From B1 sp964443415 (GTDB taxonomy: Bacteria > Bacteroidota > Bacteroidia > UKL13-3), in the NCBI GenBank assembly GCA_964443415.1, contig CAYUDC010000003.1, forward strand, positions 1-64,000: a stretch of 64,000 nucleotides of DNA, given 5' to 3'. Below, piece after piece: positions 16,995-26,357 of this stretch (position 1 is its first letter; every line of letters starts with the position of its first letter). The notes below the pieces were generated by a model. It saw only the letters and a program-made list of their open reading frames with translations, was not told the DNA's origin and made no database searches. The position numbers and the translations under genes are program-made.

Positions 16995-18146
16995 ATGGAA
17001 CTTGGCTATAAAAAAGCAATAGAGATTTTAAAGAATGCTTCCTTCGAGCACGGCTTTGTGGCTTCGGTTCAAAACGAAACCAATTACAAAAGGGTGTGGA
17101 CCAGAGACAGCGTCTTATGTGGATTGGCAGCGCTAAAATCCAAAGACGAGGCTTTGGTTCAAACCTTTAAGAATGCCATTGAAACCATTTTTAGCAAGCA
17201 ACATTCTGCAGGTTTTTTCCCTTCGAACGTAGATATTCAAGAGCAAACAGTAAGTTATGGCGGGGCTGTAGGCAGAACAGACAATGTTACTTGGGCCATA
17301 ATTGGGTTATGCAGTTTAGCCTTAGAAAATCCTGCCATCATAGACTTTCGATCTTTCCTACCAAAAGTTAAGAAAGGTTTTGAGGCTTTAGATGTTTGGG
17401 AGTTTAATGGTAAACACCTTGTGTATATGCCACAAAGCGGAAATTGGGCCGACGAATATTACCAATACGGGTATTTGTTATCGGAGCAATTGTTAAGAAT
17501 TTGGGCGCTCGAACTAGCGGCAAAATTGTATCAAATACCAGATTATTTTACAAAGGCGCAAACCATTAGAAAGGTGGTTCAAAATAACTTCCACAGCTTA
17601 GAAAGCGAAAATGAGGCTTACCTTCCTTTGATAAACAGATCACGTCATCAGTTTCCTAAAAACTTTTGGCTTGCTGGGTTTAATCCAAGCGCGGTTTACA
17701 CAAATTTTGATTTACTAGCCAATACTTTGGCTCTAAAACTAAAGTTGGGAAACACTGTGCAACAAAATAGTCTAGTGCAAGAATTTAAAAGTAGGATCAC
17801 ACAAAGCCAGTTTTTATTAGCTTCTTTCGATCCTGTGATAGAGCCCAAAATGGTAGAGTTTTGGGGACTAAAAGAAATTTATAGCTATAGCTTTAGAAAC
17901 CATCCTGGGCATTTTCATAACGGTGGTATTTGGCCGGTTTGGAATGGTCTATTAGCTCAAGTTTTAATGGATTATGATTTAGACACAGCCAATAAACTGA
18001 GTGATTACCTTGAACAGGCATGTAAAATGGGCATTTCTCAAGAATGGGAATTTAATGAATGCTTAAATGGAATGACCCATCTTCCAAATGGAGTTCCTAA
18101 ATGTAGTTGGTCGGCAGCGGGATTAATTTTAAGTAGGTTAAAATGA
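16995..18146 (+). CDS. GH100-like glycoside hydrolase, candidate neutral invertase
   Basis: The protein has 383 residues and no signal peptide, so it is cytoplasmic. It is an (alpha/alpha)6-type glycosidase by appearance. VWTRDSVLCGLAAL (residues 34-47) and HNGGIWPVWNG (about 313) resemble the RD and HNGG-WPV segments of GH100 neutral/alkaline invertases, and GRTDNVTW adds a second acidic site. GH100 enzymes split sucrose into glucose and fructose. The next gene is a fructokinase-like kinase that overlaps it by four bases, which supports sucrose as the substrate. Automatic pipelines may call it a glycogen-debranching or generic six-hairpin glycosidase. The specificity is an inference. Confidence 0.7.
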   Translation: MELGYKKAIEILKNASFEHGFVASVQNETNYKRVWTRDSVLCGLAALKSKDEALVQTFKNAIETIFSKQHSAGFFPSNVDIQEQTVSYGGAVGRTDNVTWAIIGLCSLALENPAIIDFRSFLPKVKKGFEALDVWEFNGKHLVYMPQSGNWADEYYQYGYLLSEQLLRIWALELAAKLYQIPDYFTKAQTIRKVVQNNFHSLESENEAYLPLINRSRHQFPKNFWLAGFNPSAVYTNFDLLANTLALKLKLGNTVQQNSLVQEFKSRITQSQFLLASFDPVIEPKMVEFWGLKEIYSYSFRNHPGHFHNGGIWPVWNGLLAQVLMDYDLDTANKLSDYLEQACKMGISQEWEFNECLNGMTHLPNGVPKCSWSAAGLILSRLK

Positions 18147-19042
18147 CAATGAAGGACAAAAAGGTATTAGCCATAGGGGAGTTGCTCGTAGATTTTATCA
18201 GTGAAGATTATCATCGAGATTTAAGTGAAGCCCGCACTTTTAATATGTTTCAGGGAGGAAGCCCAGCCAATTTTTGCGCCAATTTAACCTGGCTAGGCAT
18301 TTCAACTAAATTAATGGCATCGGTTGGCCAAGATGGTGCTGGAAAATTTTTGTTACATGAATTAGAAAGATGTGGTTTAGATACTAAAGACATTGTATCG
18401 GTAGAGGGCTTGCCAACCTCTTTGGTTTTAGTGGCAAAAAGTTTAGGCACGCCAGATTTTGTGGCGTATAGAATGGCAGATAGGTTTATTAAAATAAGCC
18501 ATATGAGTTGGTTAAAGGAGGTAAATTTATTGCATACAAGTGCTTTTGCGTTAAGCTTAGAACCAGCCAGATCTGTTATTTTAGACGCTTTAAAACAAGC
18601 CAAAGAAGAGGGATTGTTGGTTTCTGTAGATTGGAATTATGCTCCAGGTATTTGGACAAATGGAGGAGGCGAAAAAGTGTTTCATGAAATTATCAGTTTA
18701 AATCCAATGCTCAAACTAAGCAAAGATGATTATGAGCGTTTTTTCGGTTTGAACCAAATAGATGTTTCTCAAGCAAAAGAGTATTTAGGGAACTTAGACT
18801 TGAGTTTTTGCTGTTTAACTTGCGGAGCAGACGGAGTTTGGTTTAAAATAAAAAATAAAGATTGGAAACATCTAGCAGCTAAACCAGTAGAGAAAATATT
18901 AGATACCACAGGAGCAGGTGATGCCTTTTGGGCAGGATGTATTGCTGGCTTTTTGAGTTCAGGAGATTATGAAATTGGGGTAGAGCGCGGCTTGCAAACA
19001 GCAGCTCAGAAAGTAGCTAAAGTAGGCCCATTATATCTATAA
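18143..19042 (+). CDS. PfkB-family carbohydrate kinase, probable fructokinase
   Basis: The protein has 299 residues. PfkB signatures are visible: the N-terminal AIGELLVDFISEDY with the substrate Asp, GGSPANFCANLTWLG near residue 35, and the C-terminal DTTGAGDAFWAGCIAGF (about 256-272) with the catalytic Asp and anion hole. It would phosphorylate a free sugar with ATP, most likely fructose released by the upstream glycosidase. The ATG overlaps the glycosidase stop (ATGA), showing translational coupling. It is the last gene of the sugar operon. One dispersed word lies at 18746-18755. Confidence 0.85.
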   Translation: MTMKDKKVLAIGELLVDFISEDYHRDLSEARTFNMFQGGSPANFCANLTWLGISTKLMASVGQDGAGKFLLHELERCGLDTKDIVSVEGLPTSLVLVAKSLGTPDFVAYRMADRFIKISHMSWLKEVNLLHTSAFALSLEPARSVILDALKQAKEEGLLVSVDWNYAPGIWTNGGGEKVFHEIISLNPMLKLSKDDYERFFGLNQIDVSQAKEYLGNLDLSFCCLTCGADGVWFKIKNKDWKHLAAKPVEKILDTTGAGDAFWAGCIAGFLSSGDYEIGVERGLQTAAQKVAKVGPLYL

Positions 19043-19129
19043 TGGCTCCAATCCTATTTAACATAATATTAATTATAGGGTAAATAGAAATAGCTGAAAT
19101 AGCAGTAAAATCACAGAATTTTCATGTGA

Positions 19130-20482
19130 TTAGATTGTCTCAATAAACTTAAAGTTTGATCCAATTACCTCGGATTTTGATCCTTCTTTGATGGTGAATG
19201 TAATTTTAGTGCCTTCTCCTAGTTTACTCTCTGCATAAATCTTTCCGCCGTTAGATTCTGTAAACAATTTGCAGAGCTTTAATCCTAGGCCAGTTCCTTT
19301 TTCTTTTTTGGTTCCTTCTGTTGATTTAGCTGAAGAAAATAATTGGCTGAGTTGCGCCTCACTCATTCCAATTCCTTCATCTAAAACTTGTATCTCAATT
19401 TCACCACGATAATTTTTAAAGGTATTGATGGTAATTATGGAACCGGTGCTAGAAAATTTAATGGCATTGTTTACTAAATTGCGCAAGACAATTAAAAACA
19501 AATCCTTATCACCAAATGCGTACATTAAATTGGCAGCATTACTTTGAATGAAAATCTTTTTCTTTTTAATGCTATTCTGGCTGCCGTCGATGATAGCTTG
19601 AACCGCACTATTTACTTCGAAATTTACATTGTTCAAATGCATTCCACCCATTTGACTCCTTGCCCAAAACAGAATATTCTCCACCAATACGGCAGTTTCT
19701 TCCATTTGAGAGCTTGCCACTTTAATTAGCTCTTCCTTTTGTGTTTTGCTAATTTCGTCATCCATGAGTAACTCAAACAAGCCTTTGGCATTGTTAATGG
19801 GCCCTCGCAAATCATGGCCCAAGGTGGCAAAAATGCTGTTTTTGTAGCTGTCTAAATCCTTTAGCGCAGAGAATTGAAGGTTAATCACCTCGGTTTTAGC
19901 CTCAATATCCTTTCTAATTCGATCATTTTGCTCCTTAAAATAAATAGAAAACTCACCAAGAATAATACCTGCAATCACTGTAGAAATAGCAATGTCTAAA
20001 ACCTGAACTCCCGCATTTTTGTATGGAATAATCTCTTCTGGATGTAAATAGTAATAATAGAACATTCCAAACATGCCCGCGTAAATGATGCTAATCATTA
20101 CATAGTATCCAAAGCGTTTTAGAAAATAAGCCAAATAGACGGGAATTGCCAAGAAAAACAATAATATCGGCCCCTCGAATCCACCATTTAATGGCCAATA
20201 TAAAACCAAAGATGCTAAAAGTAAAAAAGCCATTGCAACCCCATCTTTATTGGTTGCTTTACCCGATTTCCTAGCCTTGAAAAAGTAAAATGCAGTGATA
20301 AAAAAAATGACTAGACAATAAAGACTAAGTCTTATATCTAGCCCTAAAAAGTAATTCGAAAAAATGCCAGAGAAGGTTGCTAAAGCTATCGCAGAAGAAA
20401 CAATCAGAAATAGTCTAGAGGTTACATCATCTTGCGATAAACCATTATAAAACCATTTATTGAATGTTTCTTTTGCCTTCAC
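19130..20482 (-). CDS. Membrane-bound histidine kinase
   Basis: The protein has 450 residues, with a GTG start at 20482. The first 185 residues hold about six membrane helices and no recognised extracellular sensor domain. The HisKA region follows, with the phospho-acceptor His223 in ATLGHDLRGPINN. The ATPase domain shows NAIKFS (N box), DEGIGMS (G1) and GTGLGLKLC (G2). It has no response regulator neighbour, so it is an orphan kinase. The start lies 10 bases past the gyrA stop on the same strand, so it is probably transcribed with gyrA. Confidence 0.9.
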   Translation of the reverse strand: MKAKETFNKWFYNGLSQDDVTSRLFLIVSSAIALATFSGIFSNYFLGLDIRLSLYCLVIFFITAFYFFKARKSGKATNKDGVAMAFLLLASLVLYWPLNGGFEGPILLFFLAIPVYLAYFLKRFGYYVMISIIYAGMFGMFYYYYLHPEEIIPYKNAGVQVLDIAISTVIAGIILGEFSIYFKEQNDRIRKDIEAKTEVINLQFSALKDLDSYKNSIFATLGHDLRGPINNAKGLFELLMDDEISKTQKEELIKVASSQMEETAVLVENILFWARSQMGGMHLNNVNFEVNSAVQAIIDGSQNSIKKKKIFIQSNAANLMYAFGDKDLFLIVLRNLVNNAIKFSSTGSIITINTFKNYRGEIEIQVLDEGIGMSEAQLSQLFSSAKSTEGTKKEKGTGLGLKLCKLFTESNGGKIYAESKLGEGTKITFTIKEGSKSEVIGSNFKFIETI

Positions 20483-20492
20483 TTTCTAATAT

Positions 20493-23021
20493 TTATTCTG
20501 TTTCATCAACAGGTGTATCTAAATGGATGTCTTCAGAAGAATCGGCCGGAGTGTCATCTCCTTCCTCGGTTTCTTCCTCTCCTGGGATATAGTTGATTTT
20601 GGCCACACTGGCTATTTCATCTTTATCTCCAATATTTATTAATCTAACACCTTGGGTTACCCTACCTAATACCCTTAATTCTTTTACACTTAAGCGGATG
20701 GTAATACCACTCTTATTGATAATCATGATATCATTGGTATCATCCACATCTTTAATGGTTACCAATTTACCCGTCTTATCTGTTACTTTCATGGCGCTAA
20801 CGCCCTTACCACCTCTGTTAGTAATACGATAATCTTCTACTTCTGAGCGCTTGCCCATTCCATTTTCTGTTACCACCAACACATTGGTTTGGGTAGGATC
20901 TTCGATAGAGGCCATGCCAATTACCTCATCTCCTTCATCTAAACGAATAGCGCGCACTCCTGTTGCATTTCTGCCCATCGGCCTTACGGTGCTTTCATTA
21001 AACCTGATGGCTTTTCCTTCCCTACTGGCTATGATTATTTCACTTGTGCCATTGGTTAACCTGGCCTCCACTAAGTTATCTCCTTCTCTTACATTGATGG
21101 CGTTGATACCATTCGCTCTTGGCCTGCTGTATGCCTCAAGAGTAGTTTTCTTAATGGTTCCTTGTTGGGTAACCATGATGATGTTATTCTGATTGATATA
21201 GGTTTCGTCACTCAAAGTCTTCACGCATAAGAACGCTTTTACTTTTTCTTCAACCGGAATGTTAATGAGGTTTTGAATGGCTCTACCTTTGGTATTTTTC
21301 TCTCCTTCTGGAATTTCGTAAACCCTTAACCAGAAACAACGTCCTTGTTCTGTAAATAACAATAAATAATTATGGTTGGTAGCCATAAAAATATGCTCCA
21401 CAAAATCTTCTTGACGCTTGGCTACTCCCCTGCTTCCTCTTCCTCCTCTGGCTTGTGTACGGTATTCATTTAATGAGGTACGCTTCACATAACCCAAATG
21501 CGAAATGGTAATTACCACTTCTTCATCCGGAATTAAGTCTTCCATGCTCATTTCATTGCCTGCCATTTCTATAACCGACCTGCGCTCATCGCCATATTTG
21601 CTCTTCATCTCAAACAATTCATCTTTGATGATTTGCATACGAATGGCTTCATTGGCAAGAATTTCTTGCAACCTGGCTATCAATTCCATGATTTGAGCAT
21701 ACTCTTCTTTGATTTTATCACGCTCAAGACCAGTAAGCCTTTGCAAACGCATATCCAAAATTGCCTTAGATTGGATCTCGGATAGCTTAAATCTTTCCAT
21801 CAATCCATTCTTAGCTTCATCTGGAGTAGTAGCAGCCCTAATCAAGGCGATTACTTCATCTAGATGATCTAAGGCAATTAATAAACCTTCTAAAATATGC
21901 GCACGTTTTTGAGCCTCTTCTAAATCATACTGAGTACGTTTTATCACCACTTGATGTCTGTGCTCCACAAAGTGAACAATCAAGTCTTTTAGGTTGAGTG
22001 TTTCTGGTCTGCCTTTTACCAAGGCAACATTATTTACACTAAATGAGGTTTGTAGCTGGGTATATTTAAATAGTTTGTTTAAAACTACATTCGGAACGGC
22101 ATCGCGCTTTAAATCAAACACCATACGCATTCCATCCCTATCACTTTCATCCCTTACATCACTTATCCCTTCAATTACCTTTTCATTTACTAAATCGGCA
22201 ATTTGTTTGATAAGGGTTGCTTTATTTACCTGATACGGAATCTCGTTTACTACTATTTGATCTTTGCCTGTTTTGCTGGTTTCGAAACCTGCTTTGGCAC
22301 GCATTACTATTCTGCCTCTTCCAGTTTCAAAGGCTTGTTTTACCCCTTCGTAACCATAGATAATACCGCCAGTTGGGAAATCTGGTGCTTTGATAAATTT
22401 CATTAACTCTGCGATGCTAATCTCGCGGTTATCAATATAAGCCACAATGCCATCCACTACCTCAGAAAGGTTATGTGGTGCCATATTGGTTGCCATCCCT
22501 ACCGCAATACCCGCAGCACCATTGATTAACAAATTAGGAACCTTGGCTGGCAAAACAGTTGGTTCTGTTAAGCTGTCGTCAAAGTTTGATCTGAAATCTA
22601 CCGTGTTCTTTTCGATATCAGTTAATAGTTCTTCTGCAATTTTTCTTAACCTAGCTTCTGTATAACGCATGGCCGCTGGTGGATCTCCATCCACCGAACC
22701 AAAGTTTCCTTGCCCATCCACCAACATATAGCGCATATTCCATTCCTGAGCCATACGTACCATGGTGTCGTAAACAGAACTATCACCATGTGGATGGTAC
22801 TTACCTAAAACCTCTCCTACAATACGAGCACTCTTTTTATAAGGTCTGTTGGATGCTAAACCCAATTCTGTCATCCCGTATAAAACCCTTCTATGCACTG
22901 GCTTTAAGCCATCTCGCACATCAGGTAAGGCTCTACTCACAATAACCGACATCGAATAATCGATGTAAGCGGTTTTCATTTCATCTTCAATGTTAATTTG
23001 TATAATTCTATCTTCTGCCAT
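20493..23021 (-). CDS. gyrA: DNA gyrase subunit A
   Basis: The protein has 842 residues and is the DNA-breaking subunit of gyrase, which adds negative supercoils. The N-terminus (DYSMSVIVSRALPDVRDG) is canonical. The catalytic tyrosine is Tyr120 in AAMRYTEARL. The quinolone-resistance region reads HGDSSVYDT near residue 80. The C-terminal domain shows the repeated beta-pinwheel blades and a GyrA-box-like NRGGKG, which favours GyrA over ParC. The acidic tail is typical. gyrB is not in the window. The gene contains no copy of the dispersed word although it is 2.5 kb long. Confidence 0.95.
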   Translation of the reverse strand: MAEDRIIQINIEDEMKTAYIDYSMSVIVSRALPDVRDGLKPVHRRVLYGMTELGLASNRPYKKSARIVGEVLGKYHPHGDSSVYDTMVRMAQEWNMRYMLVDGQGNFGSVDGDPPAAMRYTEARLRKIAEELLTDIEKNTVDFRSNFDDSLTEPTVLPAKVPNLLINGAAGIAVGMATNMAPHNLSEVVDGIVAYIDNREISIAELMKFIKAPDFPTGGIIYGYEGVKQAFETGRGRIVMRAKAGFETSKTGKDQIVVNEIPYQVNKATLIKQIADLVNEKVIEGISDVRDESDRDGMRMVFDLKRDAVPNVVLNKLFKYTQLQTSFSVNNVALVKGRPETLNLKDLIVHFVEHRHQVVIKRTQYDLEEAQKRAHILEGLLIALDHLDEVIALIRAATTPDEAKNGLMERFKLSEIQSKAILDMRLQRLTGLERDKIKEEYAQIMELIARLQEILANEAIRMQIIKDELFEMKSKYGDERRSVIEMAGNEMSMEDLIPDEEVVITISHLGYVKRTSLNEYRTQARGGRGSRGVAKRQEDFVEHIFMATNHNYLLLFTEQGRCFWLRVYEIPEGEKNTKGRAIQNLINIPVEEKVKAFLCVKTLSDETYINQNNIIMVTQQGTIKKTTLEAYSRPRANGINAINVREGDNLVEARLTNGTSEIIIASREGKAIRFNESTVRPMGRNATGVRAIRLDEGDEVIGMASIEDPTQTNVLVVTENGMGKRSEVEDYRITNRGGKGVSAMKVTDKTGKLVTIKDVDDTNDIMIINKSGITIRLSVKELRVLGRVTQGVRLINIGDKDEIASVAKINYIPGEEETEEGDDTPADSSEDIHLDTPVDETE

Positions 23022-23182
23022 AATGCTTCTCTATGCATGTAAAATCTTAACTATAGCTACCTTGCCAAAGCCTCTTTTACATGTAAATCATTGCAAAATA
23101 AGGATAGATTCATGAATTACATTTTTTAAATTCCCACAAAATTCGAAAGAAATGTGGATAATCATTTAAGGCTTTTTCTACT

Positions 23183-23190
23183 TATATTTG
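23183..23190 (+). promoter_or_regulatory. -7 promoter element very close to the M1 peptidase ATG
   Basis: TATATTTG is a perfect TAnnTTTG -7 box ending seven bases before the ATG at 23198. Transcription would begin at or within a base or two of the start codon, so the mRNA would be leaderless or nearly so. No -33 element is evident. Confidence 0.5.
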
Positions 23191-23197
23191 GCCTGAT

Positions 23198-25549
23198 ATG
23201 AACCCATTTAAACACTTGGCTTTAGGTAGTTTTTTGTGCCTAATTTTTCCGCTAGCAAATTTCGCTCAACGTGTCGATTCTATTGACGTTTTGCATTATA
23301 ATCTTAAGGTAAATCTTCAACAAATTAGTACCAAGAAGATTCAAGGCAACGCACAACTAATTTGCCTCGCTAAATTTAACGGTTTGAACCGATTCTTTTT
23401 AGACCTCCAAAAGTTAACAGTGGATAGCCTCGCCATAGGTTCAAAAAAGCAACTATTCACACAATCCGATTCTACTATTTTGGTTCAAACCGAAAACACT
23501 TACAATGCTGGTGACACCATTAGATTAGACGTATTTTACCAAGGTTCGCCTGTTACAGACAGTAAATGGGGTGGCTTTTATTTTAGCAATAATTTTGCTT
23601 ATAACATGGGTGTAGGCATGGGCTCAAATCCTCCTAACTTTGGCAGGTGCTGGTTTCCTTGTATCGATAACTTTATAGATCGTGCAACTTACGAGTTCCA
23701 TGTAACCACAGATACAGGGTTTATGGCTGTTTGCAGTGGATTGCAATCTCCTGCCACTTTGCATCAAAATGGCTCTATTACTTGGCACTGGAATTTAAGC
23801 CAAAGCATCCCAACCTATATTGCCAATGTGGCTGTTAGTAAATATGTGCTCATAGAAAGTTCCTACCCAGGGCTCAAGCGAAACATTCCGGTTGTATTGG
23901 CCATTTCGCCTGCCGATACCCTAAAATTAAAATCCTCTTTTGTGCGACTTTCTAATGCCATGTCGTGCTTCGAAGAAAAATTTGGGCCTTACCTTTTCGA
24001 TAGGGTTGGCTTTGTTGGCGTACCTTTTAATGCTGGTGCCATGGAGCATGCTTGCAATATTTCTTATCCGCTTTATGCTGTAGATGGCGCTGCTACATAC
24101 GAAACGTTAATGGCACACGAGTTATCACACCATTGGTGGGGAAATTTAGTGACCACACGAACTGCTTCCGACATGTGGCTGAATGAAGGCTGGGCAAGTT
24201 ATTGTGAAGCCCTTTTCTTGGAATGTGCTTATGGTAAAAATGCCTACGATGAAAAGATTGGATCCGAATTATTTGATGCCCTCCGAAATGCTACCGTGCG
24301 AGATCAAGGTTACAAACCTGTTTCGGGTGTTCCTTTAGCACAAACATACGGCACACATGTTTATACCAAAGGAGGTTTAATGGTGCATAACCTTAGACTC
24401 TTGATGGGCGACCAAGCTTTTTTTGATGCTTGCAAAAGCTATTTGCAAGTTTTTGCATTTAAGGATGCTAACTCTAATGATTTAAAAAATGAATTTCAGA
24501 AGTTTACCAGTTACGATTTAACTAGCTTTTTTAACTCATTTATCTTCGATAAGGGCCACTTAGATGCCCAATTTCATCAAACGGTTAATGGCAACGAAAC
24601 AATTGAAATTCATGGCAATATCATGTCGAGGTATAAGTCTAATTTTGCCAATAGGCTACTTTTGCACGTGGGCGTTTATTATCAAAATGGTTCTCACAAG
24701 GTTTTTCCATTTAATGTAGTAAGCCCTACTAGCGCAGGCCCTGTTAGATTTGGAATGGAAAAAAGCAACCTGGAAAATGTCGCTTTTATTGTCTTAAACG
24801 AAAATTCTGGAATGGCTTTGGGTAGCATCAGTGAAAGCAAATGGATTAAAAATACCGGTGTTCATAATTTTACCCAAGCCTTGTTTACTGCCACTGTGCA
24901 GTCATTTGGCGACTCAAGCTTCTTGCATGTGCAGCATCATTATGCTGGCCCATGGATTGCATCTAACCAGTTGCCAGCAAATGTGATAGTAAGTAAGGAG
25001 CGCTTTTGGGAAATAAATGGCATTTTTGATGATAACTTCAAATCAACCGCTTTTTTTAACTACGATGGAACGCTAAATACTAGGCTCGATAATGAGCTTA
25101 TTCAGGTAACTGAAGACAGTTTGGTTTTACTCTATCGTGCCCACCCTAATGCACCTTTTGAAATTGTAAGCGATTTAACTTTTCAGCCAGGGCCAAGCAA
25201 AACCGATAAAGTTGGAAGATTTTGGTTAAACAATCTAAAAGCAGGTCAATATGCTATTGGTTATAGAAGTATACTTGCCGGCTTACAACATTTTGTGGAA
25301 GTTCCGGGATTAAGCGCTTATCCTAATCCTTCGGAAAGCGGGAAGTTTACGCTAGAATTTCCTCCAATGCAAAAAGCAGCTACTTTAGAAATTTATAATA
25401 CGTCAGGCGTTTTGGTTCAAACCAAAGTAATAGAAAAAAACCAACACCAAACAGAAGTCAATCTTGGCAACACCAACCAAAACCAAATCTATATTGCGGT
25501 AATTCTATCTGGCGAAAAAAGGTATTCGGTTAAGCTTATCAGCAAATGA
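23198..25549 (+). CDS. Secreted M1 family aminopeptidase with T9SS tail
   Basis: The protein has 783 residues with a signal peptide (FLCLIFPLANFAQ). The M1 exopeptidase motif is GAMEH, a variant of GAMEN. The zinc site is HELSH at residues 307-311, followed by the distal Glu in WLNEGW. The enzyme would remove N-terminal amino acids from peptides outside the cytoplasm. The C-terminal 75 residues (SAYPNPSESGKFTLEF ... YSVKLISK) form a type IX secretion sorting domain of the PNP type, so export through T9SS and surface anchoring are expected. Three copies of the dispersed word lie inside it, two of them only 101 bases apart in opposite orientation. Confidence 0.93.
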   Translation: MNPFKHLALGSFLCLIFPLANFAQRVDSIDVLHYNLKVNLQQISTKKIQGNAQLICLAKFNGLNRFFLDLQKLTVDSLAIGSKKQLFTQSDSTILVQTENTYNAGDTIRLDVFYQGSPVTDSKWGGFYFSNNFAYNMGVGMGSNPPNFGRCWFPCIDNFIDRATYEFHVTTDTGFMAVCSGLQSPATLHQNGSITWHWNLSQSIPTYIANVAVSKYVLIESSYPGLKRNIPVVLAISPADTLKLKSSFVRLSNAMSCFEEKFGPYLFDRVGFVGVPFNAGAMEHACNISYPLYAVDGAATYETLMAHELSHHWWGNLVTTRTASDMWLNEGWASYCEALFLECAYGKNAYDEKIGSELFDALRNATVRDQGYKPVSGVPLAQTYGTHVYTKGGLMVHNLRLLMGDQAFFDACKSYLQVFAFKDANSNDLKNEFQKFTSYDLTSFFNSFIFDKGHLDAQFHQTVNGNETIEIHGNIMSRYKSNFANRLLLHVGVYYQNGSHKVFPFNVVSPTSAGPVRFGMEKSNLENVAFIVLNENSGMALGSISESKWIKNTGVHNFTQALFTATVQSFGDSSFLHVQHHYAGPWIASNQLPANVIVSKERFWEINGIFDDNFKSTAFFNYDGTLNTRLDNELIQVTEDSLVLLYRAHPNAPFEIVSDLTFQPGPSKTDKVGRFWLNNLKAGQYAIGYRSILAGLQHFVEVPGLSAYPNPSESGKFTLEFPPMQKAATLEIYNTSGVLVQTKVIEKNQHQTEVNLGNTNQNQIYIAVILSGEKRYSVKLISK

Positions 25550-26355
25550 TGGCGGGCATCCAACAAATATCTATCGAGCGATTTGAGCATGGTATTTTTG
25601 CCAATGCTTTAGACTATGTAAGTGTGGAAGAGCCCTTAGAAATTAGTTTAATCTATGGGCTGGAGCATTTACGCCAGAAGAAGGTGGTATCGGTTACCAT
25701 GCGCACCCCTGGTCATGATTTAGATTTAGCCATTGGCTTCTTATTTACAGAAGGCATTATTAAGAGTATAGATGATTTAGCATTAGAAAAACATGTTACT
25801 CATGGAATGATTGATAATCATATCGAGCTTTATTTAAAGCCAGATCTGTCTATCAATCTAAGTACTTTGGATAGGAATTTTTACACCACTTCTAGTTGTG
25901 GCGTTTGCGGCAAAACCAGTATTGAAGCCATAAAGCAACAATGCGACAATCACTTTAAAGACGCCATAGAAGTTTCGCCAGAGCTATTAATGCAATTGCC
26001 CGAGAAGCTACGTTTGGTTCAAACCGACTTTTTACTAAGTGGCGGAATACACGCCTCTGCCCTATTTAATAGGCAAGGTGATTTTTTAGGGTTAAGAGAA
26101 GATGTTGGTAGACACAATGCCTTAGATAAATTAATTGGTTACAGTTTACTTAACCCATCTATACCCCTATCAGATGCTGTTTTAATTTTGAGTGGAAGAG
26201 CCAGTTTCGAGTTGGTTCAAAAAGCAGCCATGGCTGGAATTTCAAATATTGCAGCAGTTGGCGCTCCAAGCAGCCTAGCCATAGAAACAGCTAAGTCGTT
26301 TGGTATAAACTTATATGGCTTTGTAAAGCCACATAAGTTTAATAAATATGCTTGA
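25546..26355 (+). CDS. fdhD: Formate dehydrogenase accessory sulfurtransferase FdhD
   Basis: The protein has 269 residues. FdhD passes sulfur from a cysteine desulfurase to the molybdenum cofactor of formate dehydrogenase. The active loop SSCGVCGK has Cys118 and Cys121, the CxxC pair of the family, and the segment LREDVGRHNALDKLIG is diagnostic. The ATG overlaps the M1 peptidase stop (ATGATGG), so translation is coupled to an unrelated gene. No molybdenum enzyme or cofactor gene is in the window, so its client must be encoded elsewhere. It converges on parE with a two-base gap. Confidence 0.93.
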   Translation: MMAGIQQISIERFEHGIFANALDYVSVEEPLEISLIYGLEHLRQKKVVSVTMRTPGHDLDLAIGFLFTEGIIKSIDDLALEKHVTHGMIDNHIELYLKPDLSINLSTLDRNFYTTSSCGVCGKTSIEAIKQQCDNHFKDAIEVSPELLMQLPEKLRLVQTDFLLSGGIHASALFNRQGDFLGLREDVGRHNALDKLIGYSLLNPSIPLSDAVLILSGRASFELVQKAAMAGISNIAAVGAPSSLAIETAKSFGINLYGFVKPHKFNKYA

Positions 26356-26357
26356 TC

